Below, piece by piece: positions 13,416 through 23,722 of a stretch of DNA of 64,000 bases. The notes below the pieces were generated by a model. That model was given only the letters and a program-made list of their open reading frames with translations, was not told where the DNA came from and searched no databases. Source of the DNA: Dillenia suffruticosa (lineage: Eukaryota > Streptophyta > Magnoliopsida > Dilleniales > Dilleniaceae). Location of the stretch: positions 1,002,001 to 1,066,000 of the forward strand of contig JAVTVX010000005.1 of the NCBI GenBank assembly GCA_033439265.1, read 5' to 3'. The position numbers were made by a program, and so were the translations under genes. The first letter of the stretch is position 1; each line of letters opens with the position of its first letter.

Positions 13416-13754
13416 CTAGGGATCAAAGCCGTAAAAGGGACAGAACTTGGACTTGCTATCATTAGCGCGGTCGCAATAGGGGCAGTGAAGAAGATCGAAA
13501 GAAGCAGAAGTGGGTTCGGAAGTGGGTTTGGAATTGGGAGGGAGAGAGAAGGATGGGGGAAAGAAGAGAGAGCAATTGTTGCAATGCATAAGGGGTCCTT
13601 TACCAGGCCACCTCCAAACGGGAACGAAGAAGAGTTTTAGTACTTTCTCGTATTCCACCAGATTCGCAAGTGACCCGCACCTGATGCATCTCGTACCTTC
13701 TCTTTTCAGTACTTGGCTCAAGTGCTGATCTACTCCTCCCACAAAGAAGAAAAA
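13416..13754 (-). pseudogene. Zinc-ribbon protein gene lacking ATG and one Cys ligand
   Basis: The minus-strand frame encodes a small plant zinc-ribbon protein of a family I remember as about 105-115 aa and starting M-FFFFVGG. Visible blocks are FFFFVGGVDQHLSQVLKRE, RCIRCGSLANLVEYEKVLK, LFFVPVWRWPGKGPLMHCNN and LLHCPYCDRANDSKSKFCPF. The Cys pairs are CIRC, CNNC and CPYC, but the fourth reads CPFY (TAC), so one expected zinc ligand is missing. The codon before FFFF is AGA within a (GA)10 tract at 13755-13774. The frame upstream runs to a TAA pair with no ATG, and the first internal Met is past the conserved VWRWPG block. Either the gene is dying, or it uses a non-AUG start or an unseen upstream exon. 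It is head-to-head with the importin-9 fragment. The family function is unknown to me. Confidence 0.72.
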
Positions 13755-14770
13755 TCTCTCTCTCTCTCTCTCTCGATTCGATTTTCTCTCCCCTTTTCTA
13801 CTTCTAGGTCGTTGGAATTTTTCGAGGTTGGGGCTTTGAGGGGAGTAAAAGTTGTTTTGTTCCAGAGAATTCTTGTTGTTTCTTTGCGGATTGGGTAATA
13901 TAAGTTATTATACAGAATGTTTTATTTACAGTAATTTTTCTCCAAAAATCTTTTTTTGGGATATATAAGGGAATATGAAATAGAAATATATATGTTTTTT
14001 TTTTTTCCTTTTTGATGATTTTTCTGTCTTTAAAAAATTTAATAAATATGTTTTTTTAAAAGTGAGATAGTTATAAATACTAAACAACACATAAATTCTA
14101 ACCTTCTAATGTAATATAGAAATAATAGGAAAGCACACAAGCAGACATAACACTGCGTATTCTGTATTTTTTTAAAAAAAAATAAATATTGATTTTAAAT
14201 TATTTAGTAATTAATAATGAAAGTTATGAGATTTGAGGAGTATAGCTTCTCTGTTAGAGGTTTGGCGTTCCTCTTTTCCTCCTTGTAACTCAAAAAAAAA
14301 GAAAAATTAATAATGAGGGTTATTTTTGGTATAAGAACAACTCAACGGCCGCGATTGAAAAATAGATGAGAGCATTCAAAATAGAAACATAGGGATCCAC
14401 GTCCCTACTGGCCGCTGTAACAGAAAGACAGGTGCCCACGACGCGCCAGCCGTTGTAACAGAAAGACAGGTTTGTAACAGAAAGACAGGTGTACACAATT
14501 CACTATCCGTTGCAACAGACCAAGTGCTCTTGTAAAAGGCTCAACTCCGTCGGCGCCTGATGAACCTCCCGTCCTTACCCCGAATACCCTAAACCCCAAC
14601 TCTCTCTCTCTCTCTCTCACACACGCACACACACAAGACTAGCACTCTCCCTCTCTGCAACTCTCCCACCCTACTCTCTAATAGGAAATCAAACCCCTAA
14701 CAGAAGCCCTAATCTCAGAAGTCCTAATCTCTCTCTCTGTCTGTCTCGGGTTTCTGATTTTTCAATTTTA
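13755..14770. promoter_or_regulatory. Intergenic region between divergent zinc-ribbon and importin-9 starts
   Basis: About 1 kb separates the two divergent reading frames. It holds CT microsatellites at 13755-13774 and 14598-14617 and AT-rich DNA at 13.9-14.3 kb. An 18-base word tgtaacagaaagacaggt occurs three times (about 14416, 14454 and 14473). The last 150 bases are CT-rich with ccctaa words and look like a plant 5' UTR. Promoter activity is inferred from position only. Confidence 0.4.
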
Positions 14771-15291
14771 ATGGCGAATGTTGTTGATCGAGATCGACAA
14801 TGGTTGGTCAACTGCTTGACGGCCACGCTCGACCCCAATCACGAGTTTCGATCATTTGCCGAAGCGTCTTTGGATCAGGCTTCCCTTCAACCAGGTCTCT
14901 CTCTCTCTCTCTCTCATGAGAAATTCATCGAATATGTAACTCTCGATTACTTTCTTGAAGAGACTACCAATTGCCGGATTAACATACTAAACCAAAATTT
15001 CTGTATTTTTTAGGGAATATGCTTCTTGGGTCTTTTTTATTCTGCGGATCCTATGTCTTTTAACTCAATCTTTTAGATTTGCCTCTTTCTGTTATTTGCA
15101 TAATAAAATCTATAACACAGTTTTTGGTTAACTAAACCTTTTTGAAAATTTCTTGCGCAACTTCATATAATAAGTATTTGTGGGAGTTAATATTGTTTAC
15201 CTAGCTGCCGTCCTTCTGAAACAATTTGTCAAGAAACATTGAAAGGAGGGCGATAACTTTGAACATCCAGTTGCTTCACAAGCAGAAAAGG
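14771..15291 (+). pseudogene. Importin-9 5' fragment (exon 1 and part of a later exon)
   Basis: Exon 1 (14771-14893) starts with an ATG and reads MANVVDRDRQWLVNCLTATL, then DPNHEFRSFAEASLDQASLQ-PG, followed by a gtctct donor. This matches the N-terminus of plant importin-9, a karyopherin-beta nuclear import receptor. The next recognisable piece, near 15207-15291, reads LAAVLLKQFVKKH, then TGA where importin-9 has Trp, then KEGDNFEHPVASQAEK and a gtatg donor. The roughly 20 residues that should join the two pieces are missing, and nothing of the remaining 900-plus residues is seen. The exon 1 boundary and a 5'-UTR-like leader are preserved, so it may still be transcribed. It cannot make an importin. 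Confidence 0.82.
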
Positions 15292-15593
15292 TATGTATCT
15301 TAGGACTTACGTATTTTGTTTATTGATATTTTTTTCTTGCAAAGGTTTAAAGCAAACCAGAAGGTTTCTTGAAATAAAGTGATGTTCTTTTCACACCATG
15401 TCCCTAATATATCTTAGGTCTTTTTTAAACGTTTAGGATGTTATACTACCCTTAAATAGAGTTATCTCTTGATTTTGTCTTTGTATTATGTGTTTTTTTG
15501 TTGGTTTTGTTGGAGTTGTTACTAAATTTGAAAGATTGATGAGAGGCTTTTGTGTTTTTTTTTGGGGGGGGGGGGTGGAAGTATCGGGTTTGG

Positions 15594-16047
15594 ATAAAAA
15601 GGGTCGCTTGTTTACTTGCAAGTGTTCATAAGGAACTGTAACCTTGCAAGTGTTGACATCAGCGATCATAACTTGGACTTCTTTTTCCTGTATGTTTGCT
15701 TGTGAAATCCTGGATATTTTGATCACTTATTGAGGAGTTCCTTTGTGTGTTGCATGTGTGCCATGTGTCATTTGTATAAGTTCCAGCAATATCTATTGCT
15801 TTGATTTGTAATTTGAATGTATAAAAAGGGTCCTTTGTTTACTTGCAAAGTGTTAGGGCTAAAAACTAACACAAGCATCTGTAGCTTTGCAAGTGTTCAC
15901 ATCAGCGATTATAACTTGGACCTTCTTTTTTGTGTATGTTTGCTTGTGAAATCCTGGATTTTTTGATCACTTATTGAGGAGTTCCTGTGTGTTGCATGTG
16001 TCATTTGTATAAGTTCCAGCGATCTCTATTTCTTTGATTTGTAATTT
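15594..16047. repeat. Tandem duplication, period 227
   Basis: Two diverged copies begin with ataaaaagggtc at 15594 and 15821. They share long blocks such as tatgtttgcttgtgaaatcc and cacttattgaggagttcct. They lie in non-coding DNA between the importin-9 pieces and the HEAT-repeat piece. Copy 2 carries a small insertion after the first block. Confidence 0.85.
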
Positions 16048-16068
16048 GGATTTTAAAGTGCTGCAGAT

Positions 16069-16801
16069 TTTATTCACCGGAAACTTCCATTGACCTTAAA
16101 TTTGTTGTCAATTTGATGAAAAAACTTGCTATGGTATGAACTGCTTTTGATATGATTGTTGAGGCATTCTTTTTTATTTTCTCTTTCTTTTATGAGTTGT
16201 TGCTCTTCAGTTTCCAGCTCTATGTCTTTGGTTCGTCAGGCTTTTACCTTGTATCAATTTAGTATCACTGAAGATCATTCTTGTCCATAAAACTTCCAGT
16301 TTTTCCTCTATGCTTCTCATCATCTTAATAGAATGCTGCACTAACTAATCTTGCTTTTTGCCAACTTTCAAGTTAACTTGTCAGTTAATTTTCTTTTCTC
16401 TTGAGTTCTTAAATTATTTTGGAAATATGCTTTATCTTTCTTCTTGTTTGATTTTATCAAATTTAAAATATTATGATTTTGGACTTGCAGATACCACCTG
16501 TTTACATAAAATCTCATTTGCTACTCAAATAGTTCGAGTTGTCCTAGCTTTTCTCGAGGATTTAGATGAATCAGTTCAGTTAACTGCAGTGTCTTGCTTA
16601 TTGATGGTGACTTCTTCCTCCTAGAAATCTATTCTATGGTACAATTTGGATTCAATTCTGAAATAATCTTGCTATCCTAAGGTTGAAGGTATAAGATGGA
16701 TTAATTCAATTAATACCTTTTATAGGTTCCTGAGTCTTTACCTAACGATGCAGTGGAACCTGTCTTGTTCAACCTGTCTGTAAGGCTTCATAATCTTCAG
16801 G
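16069..16801 (+). pseudogene. HEAT-repeat gene fragment, possibly SGR6/MROH1-like
   Basis: Three exon-like pieces with splice-like borders are seen. 16069-16135 can be read FYSPETSIDLKFVVNLMKKL. About 16527-16604 reads [20 protein letters not shown], then AVSCLLM. 16726-16800 reads VPESLPNDAVEPVLFNLSVR-LHNLQ. The second and third are consecutive in sense and resemble, from memory, the C-terminal HEAT repeats of the MROH1/SHOOT GRAVITROPISM 6 family. They do not resemble importin-9 or PA200. The first piece may belong to the same source. The frames are not joined by an open path and the second exon's 5' part is shifted out of frame. The source assignment is uncertain; that it is a gene fragment is likely. 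Confidence 0.5.
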
Positions 16802-18249
16802 TTTGTTCCTTGACGGGTTATCTTCCTTCAATAAACTGATTACTTGAACTTTCTGTACTTATGAACTTATTAGAAGCACCATGGACCAATTGGTCACTAA
16901 ATTCGATACCTCCAACCATTTCAGACCTTTTCTTTGTGTAATAGTAAGTTAAATGTGAAGATCTTGCCATACAAGTTTGCTTTTAATTATTTGCATATAT
17001 GATGACACTCTTAAAATCCATGGCATAATTCATCCTCTGAAGGTGCTGGGTTTGTGAGGCTCTTTCTTCCCACCAACATGGATAATGAAGAGTTCTTCTC
17101 AAAGTAAGAAATCTGATTTTTGTTTTGTTGTTCCAATTTTGATAAGCCTGAAAATTTTAAACTTACTTCTGCGGTTATCCTTTTAATCATTGATGCAATT
17201 CTTTTTCTCGTGGTGTGACAGTCGTTGGATTAGGACATGTTTGAATCAATGGCATTCGATGCCAAATTGCCCATTTTGGAACAGTCAATGGGCAGCTGTT
17301 ATAGCTTGGGTTGTGAAGAAATATGATTCCCTTGATTGGAAGCCATTTCTGCATGAACTTTTCACAATATTTTTAAATGTGTTTGAGATTAGTGGGATAA
17401 ATTGTGATAATCATGTTAGCATGTGTGGACTAGCTAGGCATCCTGCTCAGTTGGAGCCTTGTTTGTATAACTAGGTAATCTTGTGTCTGCCCACCTTACA
17501 ATTTGGGAGGATAAAGGGAGGACTATAACCTTAACTAGTGGCTGTTTTGTGACCATAATGGGCTTTAGTGACCGCGCTTTGCACGATAGATGTAACACTA
17601 TTTCTTAAATTTTCCTTGAGGTGGAGCACAGGAAAAATCTTATGCCTTCATGAAGATCTGTGATGCATCTCATAAAGTCCTGTTTTATATGGCTTTGGCA
17701 GTGTTTTCATTCATTAGTTTGTTTCTTACCTGATTAGAATCATCTGCAATATGGTTTTGTCCCTTTATAGGAGCAGTGGATAGCTAGCAATTCGGAGACT
17801 AGCTCTATGCTGTCTTGGCATCCAGGGACAGAAGTTGAATTGTTGGGGGGGTGGTTAAAAAAAACTTTTAAAGGTTGCGATTGAAAATCATATGCAATCT
17901 TATGGATGTTACATAGAATTTCAAACACTTGCCTTCCCTTCCCCACACCCCCCCAAAAAAAAATGATAAAAGATAAAATAATCCTACCCCCTGTAGGTAT
18001 CAGAATGGTATGCTCTCCAGTGACTTGGCTCAAATTTGCAGGTGAGTCAATTTGATGATACAACACGTTGCTGGAAGTTATGGACTGAGAATCTCCAAGG
18101 ATGAGGTCCATGTGGTGTTGGTGGCTTGGTGTTTCATCACATGGCCTATCCTGTGTCTTTGCATGCATGTGCATTTGTAAGCATGCGTATGAAGCTTTCT
18201 ATGGATGCTTAACATACCTGTGTAAGTGGGTATTTAACAACATAATTGG

Positions 18250-19440
18250 ATTATTTTTTTTCCCTTTTTTGGGGGATATATAGGAAATTTTATTTGATTC
18301 TTGCATGTTCCTGTGGCAAATAGAAGTGGATCATACCCTTTCCCTTTGGATGTCCCCAGGAATACAAGATTCTTATTTCGATCAGGCACCCCAACAAAGG
18401 ACATTGCTTAGTCCATTGTAAGATTATGTACCATGTGGTGAGACACATAGTAGTGTGGATCAATGTTATCTTTTTTTTTTTCCTTATATTACTTAATTGG
18501 TCTTGCAGGTCTATCTACTAAAGCCTTGGCACAATGGTGGAGTTGCTCCTCAGGTTCAAGGCGTGCAAATAGTTTTTAGAGCAGTTTGTTTGTGATGTCA
18601 TAATGATCTTGGTCTTTTCCCAATGCATATGTGGTATTGAAGGTTAATTTTTATTTCTTTTTCCTTTTTTTTGGATAGATTGGAAATTTTGTTTGATTCT
18701 TGCAGGTTCCTGTGGCAAATGGAAGTGGATCGTACCCTTTCCCTTTGGATGTTGCCAGGAATACAAGATTCTTATTCAGATCAGGCACCCCAACAAAGGA
18801 CATTGCTAAGATCATCGTAAGATTATGTACTATGTGCTGAGGCACATAATTAGTGTGGATCGATGTTATCTTTTCTTTTCCTTATATTCATTAATTGGTC
18901 ATGCCGGTCTATCTGCTAAAGCCTGGTGGAGGAGCACTGATGCATTTTGAGAAATCGGTCAACCTTTTAGAGCAGTTTGTTTCTGATGTCATAATGCTCT
19001 TGGTCTTTTCCCAATGCATATGTGGTGTTGAAGGTTAATTTTTTGTTTCTTTTTTCTTTTTATTTTTGGGATAGATTGGAAATTTTATTTGATTCTTGCT
19101 GGTTCCTGTGGCAAATTGAAGTGGATCATACCCTTTCCCTTTGGATGTCCCCAGGAATACAAGATTCTTATTTAGATCAGGCACCCCAACAAAGGACATT
19201 GCTAAGTCCATTGTAAGATTATGTTCTATGTGGTGAGACACATAATTAGTGTGGATCAATGTTATCTTTTCTTTTCCTTATATTACTTAACTGGTCATGC
19301 AGGTCTAATTGCTAAAGCCCAGTGGAGGAGCACCAAAGCTTTTTGAGAAATTGGTCAACCTTTTAGAGCAGGTTGTTTCTGATGTCATAATGCTTTTGGT
19401 CCTTTCCCAATGCAGATGTGGAGTTGAAGGTTAATTTTTT
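18250..19440 (+). repeat. Three tandem copies (about 395 bp) of a PA200 exon pair
   Basis: Three consecutive units each contain a PA200 exon (frame VPVANRSGSYPFPLDVPR, NTRFLF), an intron, and a second short exon (VYLLKP, HFEKLVNLLEQ). Each ends with a block through cccaatgcatatgtggtgttg and gaaggttaatttt, at about 18650, 19040 and 19440. The copies differ from each other by scattered substitutions and small indels, so the duplication is not very recent. Confidence 0.88.
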
Positions 19441-22400
19441 TTTTGGTCTTATTGTCTTTAGGTATTACCACCCCTCCAATGGTGGTTGCTGGACTTATTC
19501 ATTCGAACAATTTTTGCTATTCTTGGTTATCATATTCCAAAAGCGTCTGCAACATGAACAACAGTAAGAACAAACTCTGCACGTTTGTTGGTTTTAATTG
19601 TGAAATGCATTTATCAGTTTCTCTCTTCAACAACACCATTGTAACAGGAAGAAATAAAAAGATATTAAAGCTGAACTGCATCTTGGCAAATCTGAAAGGA
19701 CTTCATTGGTCAATGCTCTGCTAAAGTTCATTGATTGTGGCCAATATAGCAAAAAAGAATCTCTTACTGAGACAGTGGCAACAGCAACTTCAATTTTGTC
19801 ATATGTGGGGCCCTCTTTGGTACTTCCATTCTTGACCTCTCGATTTCACATGGCACTAGAGATGGTAGGTACTTCTGATTTTTCTTTTCCTAATAGAATA
19901 GAGATAGTAGGTCCTTAGTGTGCTGCTAATCTCATGCTGGAGTCTGAATATTTTTGTTTTTATGTTCTGTCTCTCCCTTGCAATGCTATGCTCATTTTAG
20001 AAGCTAAACTAAATTATGGCTTCTAGATTGTCCTCACTTCTCCTGATCTGGAATTTGTCTTGTCAGATGACAGCGACCCACCAATTAAAGACTGCTATCA
20101 CATCTGTGGCATATGCTGGCCGGTCACTGTTCCTTACATCCTTTTCGTGATTCTAGTGATAATGAGGATAATGATGTCTTCCTCAACCTTCTGATGGATT
20201 CTTAATCTAATCCATTGCTTGGGATGGACACAAATGTTCGTCCCAAGGCCTTGGTGACCATGTGGTTGATTGGTTCAATATTCTCTAATGCAAGTACTAT
20301 GCTAGCGATTGGAGTGTCATGTTACCATTATTTTTCTTAATTCAATTCTTGTGTTTCATCTGTCTTCTTTCTTTTGGGCTTGCAGATGGAAACTTTGTAA
20401 GATAATGTGGATGACCCATCTTTTCTGCCAATGATTAGATTTTCAGAATGGCTTGATGAGTTCTTTAGCTGTCTATTTTCTCTACTCCAACACCTGGAAC
20501 CTAGCAGTGTTCTGTAAGCAATGGCTCCTGGAACGTCCTTTCTGCTTTTTAATGTGTACTTCTATTCTTCTGATATTTGGAATCTTTTTTTCCCCCCCTT
20601 TTTGTTGATTTTTTATGCAACTTTTCATTCTCTATGTTTATTGGATAACATTCTCATTTGTCTTTTTTACGTGCTTCTACTTGAATTATGTCTTTTTTGA
20701 TATTTGATACTGCAGGAGTGAAGGCCTTCACTCATCTGCAACATCAGGAACTTCTTGGTTGAGGATGGCCCTTATTACTTTTGCATGCTGGAGATCTTGT
20801 TAGGCAAACTTTCAGAATCTTTATATAATCAGGTCTTTCTCCATGATTTAGATCCTCGTTACATCTATTAAAAATTCCTGGATGTCTATCAAAGTTTTTA
20901 CCTTCAGCATATTGTAACTGGCTCTGAAGAAAATTTCTAAGTATGTCAAGATAAACATTCTTCCTGGAGCGATTGCAGAGTTTGGACTGCTTTATGGTGC
21001 ATGTGTTCATTCAAATCCAGAGGAGGCAGTCATTCACCTAATTGAACCAATCCTGGCATCTATCATATCTTCTTTAAAAGGAACACCAGTGACTGGATTT
21101 GGAGGAAGTGGAACTTTTGATCCCTCTGATTCAGCAAAGGTTTTTATTCTTGTAAATGGTATTTTATATGTTTGTTTATGCTTCAGTTGAATTCCAGGAT
21201 ATGATTGTTTCCCTTCCAGGTGAAACCCTACTCTTTCACCGGCACTTGAGACTGCAGTAGACTATCAACTGAAAGTTTTATCAGTTGCCATTAGTTATGG
21301 TGGTCCTTCTTCGCTATAAGGATCAATTTGAAGAAGTTCTAATTGCATCATTTGAATCCCCTTATTGGAATGTTTGGCTTTTCTGTGGTTTTGCCTCTTT
21401 ACATCTATTATGATTTACTGGAGTTATTTATTATTGTCTGTGTGATAAAATCATTTTGGAATCACCTTTTGTCTTTTGACAATGATCAGACATTTATGTC
21501 TCTCCTCATCCTCTAAAACTAGGAAAGGGGAAATAGCCACCAATTTTTAGGCTTCTTGCAAATTTTTGCCTTCTGAAATTGTTCGTCTTGTTGAAGGTTA
21601 ATGGTGTTGGTGATCATGTTCTTCGCTCCCTCCTTGGAAGTTTTGATTCTCTATTATCCTATTGACCAGTACAAGTATACATTTTCTTCTGTTTGTGTAC
21701 TTTATTGCTTCCATATTTTATTTTTTTGGTTCTGGTTTTCTATGTATCCTGTCAAAAATATTTTGGTCACGTCATGTGTATATGGAATCATCCTCATACT
21801 AATTTATTATAGGAATGGATCAGCACAAAGGATTACTCTGACGATAAACAATTAGAAGGTCCCAAGTGGCATCTTCCAAGTGAACAGGAAGTTTCATTCG
21901 TTAATGAACTCTTAGATGTGCCTTTAAATTCTGCTTTGGATGATCTTCTGAAATATGCCAAGATGAATTTCACTCAGATCCATGTATTGTTATTCATCTT
22001 TTACTGGGTTATAAGTTGATTATATTAAATGCAAAATATGTTCATGGTTTTCTTCTATTAGCTGAAAGCTAGAATAGAGAATGAAGTGTTCTATTTTAGA
22101 AGTTGGATCTGCCATAAGTATGCTTGGGGCGTCTGTAACCAATGGATTAGGGGGAGGCTTGAACGACATTGTGTGGCCCAACCTAGCATTTGAAAAAACA
22201 TCGAAAATTGCAGGGTGGAGGATGGAGGATGCTGTCTTCGGAGTATTCTCCTGACTGACTTTGGTATTACAATACAATACTGTGTAATGCAGTAATTGTG
22301 CTGTGTCTGTGTTCCAAAAACCGTCCTATTTGTGGCATAACTGATGAGTAGCAATTTAAACTTCGTCTTTCTCCTTTTTTAATCTATTTCCGATGCATAA

Positions 22401-22589
22401 GAGAAATGCCGACTTGGTATTTTCCTGCTTTTTGTCAGCAGAAAAATTCATCAATTAAAAAAAAAAGAAAAAAGAAAGCAATAGATGACAAAAAGCGGTT
22501 TATTTATTATTTATTATTTTTTTAATTTTTTAATTTTTAATTTTTTTAAAATTTTATTAATTTTTATTTTTTTCTTCTCTCCTATATTG

Positions 22590-22655
22590 GTTTGTTAAAC
22601 GGCCGACCACATAATTTGGGATTAAGGCTAAGTTTGTTGTTGTTGTATAGGTAAT
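22590..22655 (+). mobile_element. L1-type LINE 3' tail remnant
   Basis: The words cggccgaccacataatttgg and gattaaggctaagtttgttg, then ttgttgta, match the common 3' end of plant L1-like LINEs (gaccccacntagtgggattaaggct, then a ttg repeat). Only the extreme 3' end is seen. It sits in the part of the PA200 pseudogene where middle exons are missing, so the insertion may have been part of the disruption. Confidence 0.6.
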
Positions 22656-23318
22656 TAATTCATAGTCCTGTTTAAAATTCTATGATGCAATGCAGTGTAA
22701 TTCATCCATTTGCCTTGTGCACCACTTCCTTGACATAAGCATCATAACCCTGTTGACTTCTGAAATTTCCTGAAAATATTCCAAAAAGCCTTGTTAATCG
22801 AGTTTTGTTGTTGTTTGACCATGTTTGCATGTGCAATCACTTTTCTGAATATACAAACATGTCCTAATATCTGACTCCATAAGTTCTTTCCTTGTGCAAA
22901 GTTTTCTATTAGGAAGGGACAAAACCTACTTACAGAAATGTTTTAAATGGACTTGCCAGATGTTGTTTCTTGAGAATGCTAGACAATGTGAAACTAAGGA
23001 ACCACTTTCTTGTTTCGTCACTCAAGTTGTACTCATTAGGAATCAAGTTATAGGATGCAAGCCAGTTCATCTTATTGCTGCTCACCTACTAAATTAACTA
23101 GAGTAAGTCCAACCCCTTAGTTTTTGGAGTTGTCTAACTCTTAACAGGCTTGGTTCATCAAAGTTTTTAGAATATTAAGCATTCTTCTTCTTGCTAGGTG
23201 TTTCTCTGTGCAGCTGACAGCTCCTGACTTTGATATTAGTTCTATTTTGCTAATCAGCCATTGTTCTGTATGATTTATCTTTTATTTATTTTAACATTTT
23301 TTGGAGCTATCTCTTGTT

Positions 23319-23722
23319 TATAGTGAATGCTTCTTTTGTCGTATTTTCGCAAAAAATGGTTCTGCTAATTTTGGCTAATGATATCTGACTTTCTTCAGTG
23401 GGGGCACACTTGGGTATTTCATATGGAATTACCTACTTGGGATTGGGGTGGGAGCGGGTCATTTTATTCAGTTGTAATTTGTCATGTTGCATTTGATTTG
23501 AGTTGGTTCCCTGTGCAGGCTATAGTGAATGCTTCTCTTGTCATATTTTCGCAAAAAATGGTTCTGCTAATTTTGGCTAATGATATCTGACTTTCTTCAG
23601 TGGGGGCACACTTGGGTATTTCATATGGAATTACCTACTTGGGATTGGGGTGGGAGCGGGTCATTTTACTCAGTTGTAATTTGTCATGTTGCATTTGATT
23701 TGAGTTGGTTCCCTGTGCAGGC
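23319..23722. repeat. Tandem duplication, period 202
   Basis: Copy 1 (23319-23520) and copy 2 (23521-23722) are nearly identical. Both begin tatagtgaatgcttct and end ggttccctgtgcagg. The copy 2 acceptor leads into the PA200 exon piece ALAGKALINTMK. High identity makes this the most recent of the three duplications in the pseudogene. Confidence 0.92.

Noticed and set aside
15433..15726. 97-codon minus-strand open frame
   Set aside because: It runs through a poly-C tract (G-run on plus) and one copy of the 227-bp duplication. There is no family resemblance, so it is probably chance.
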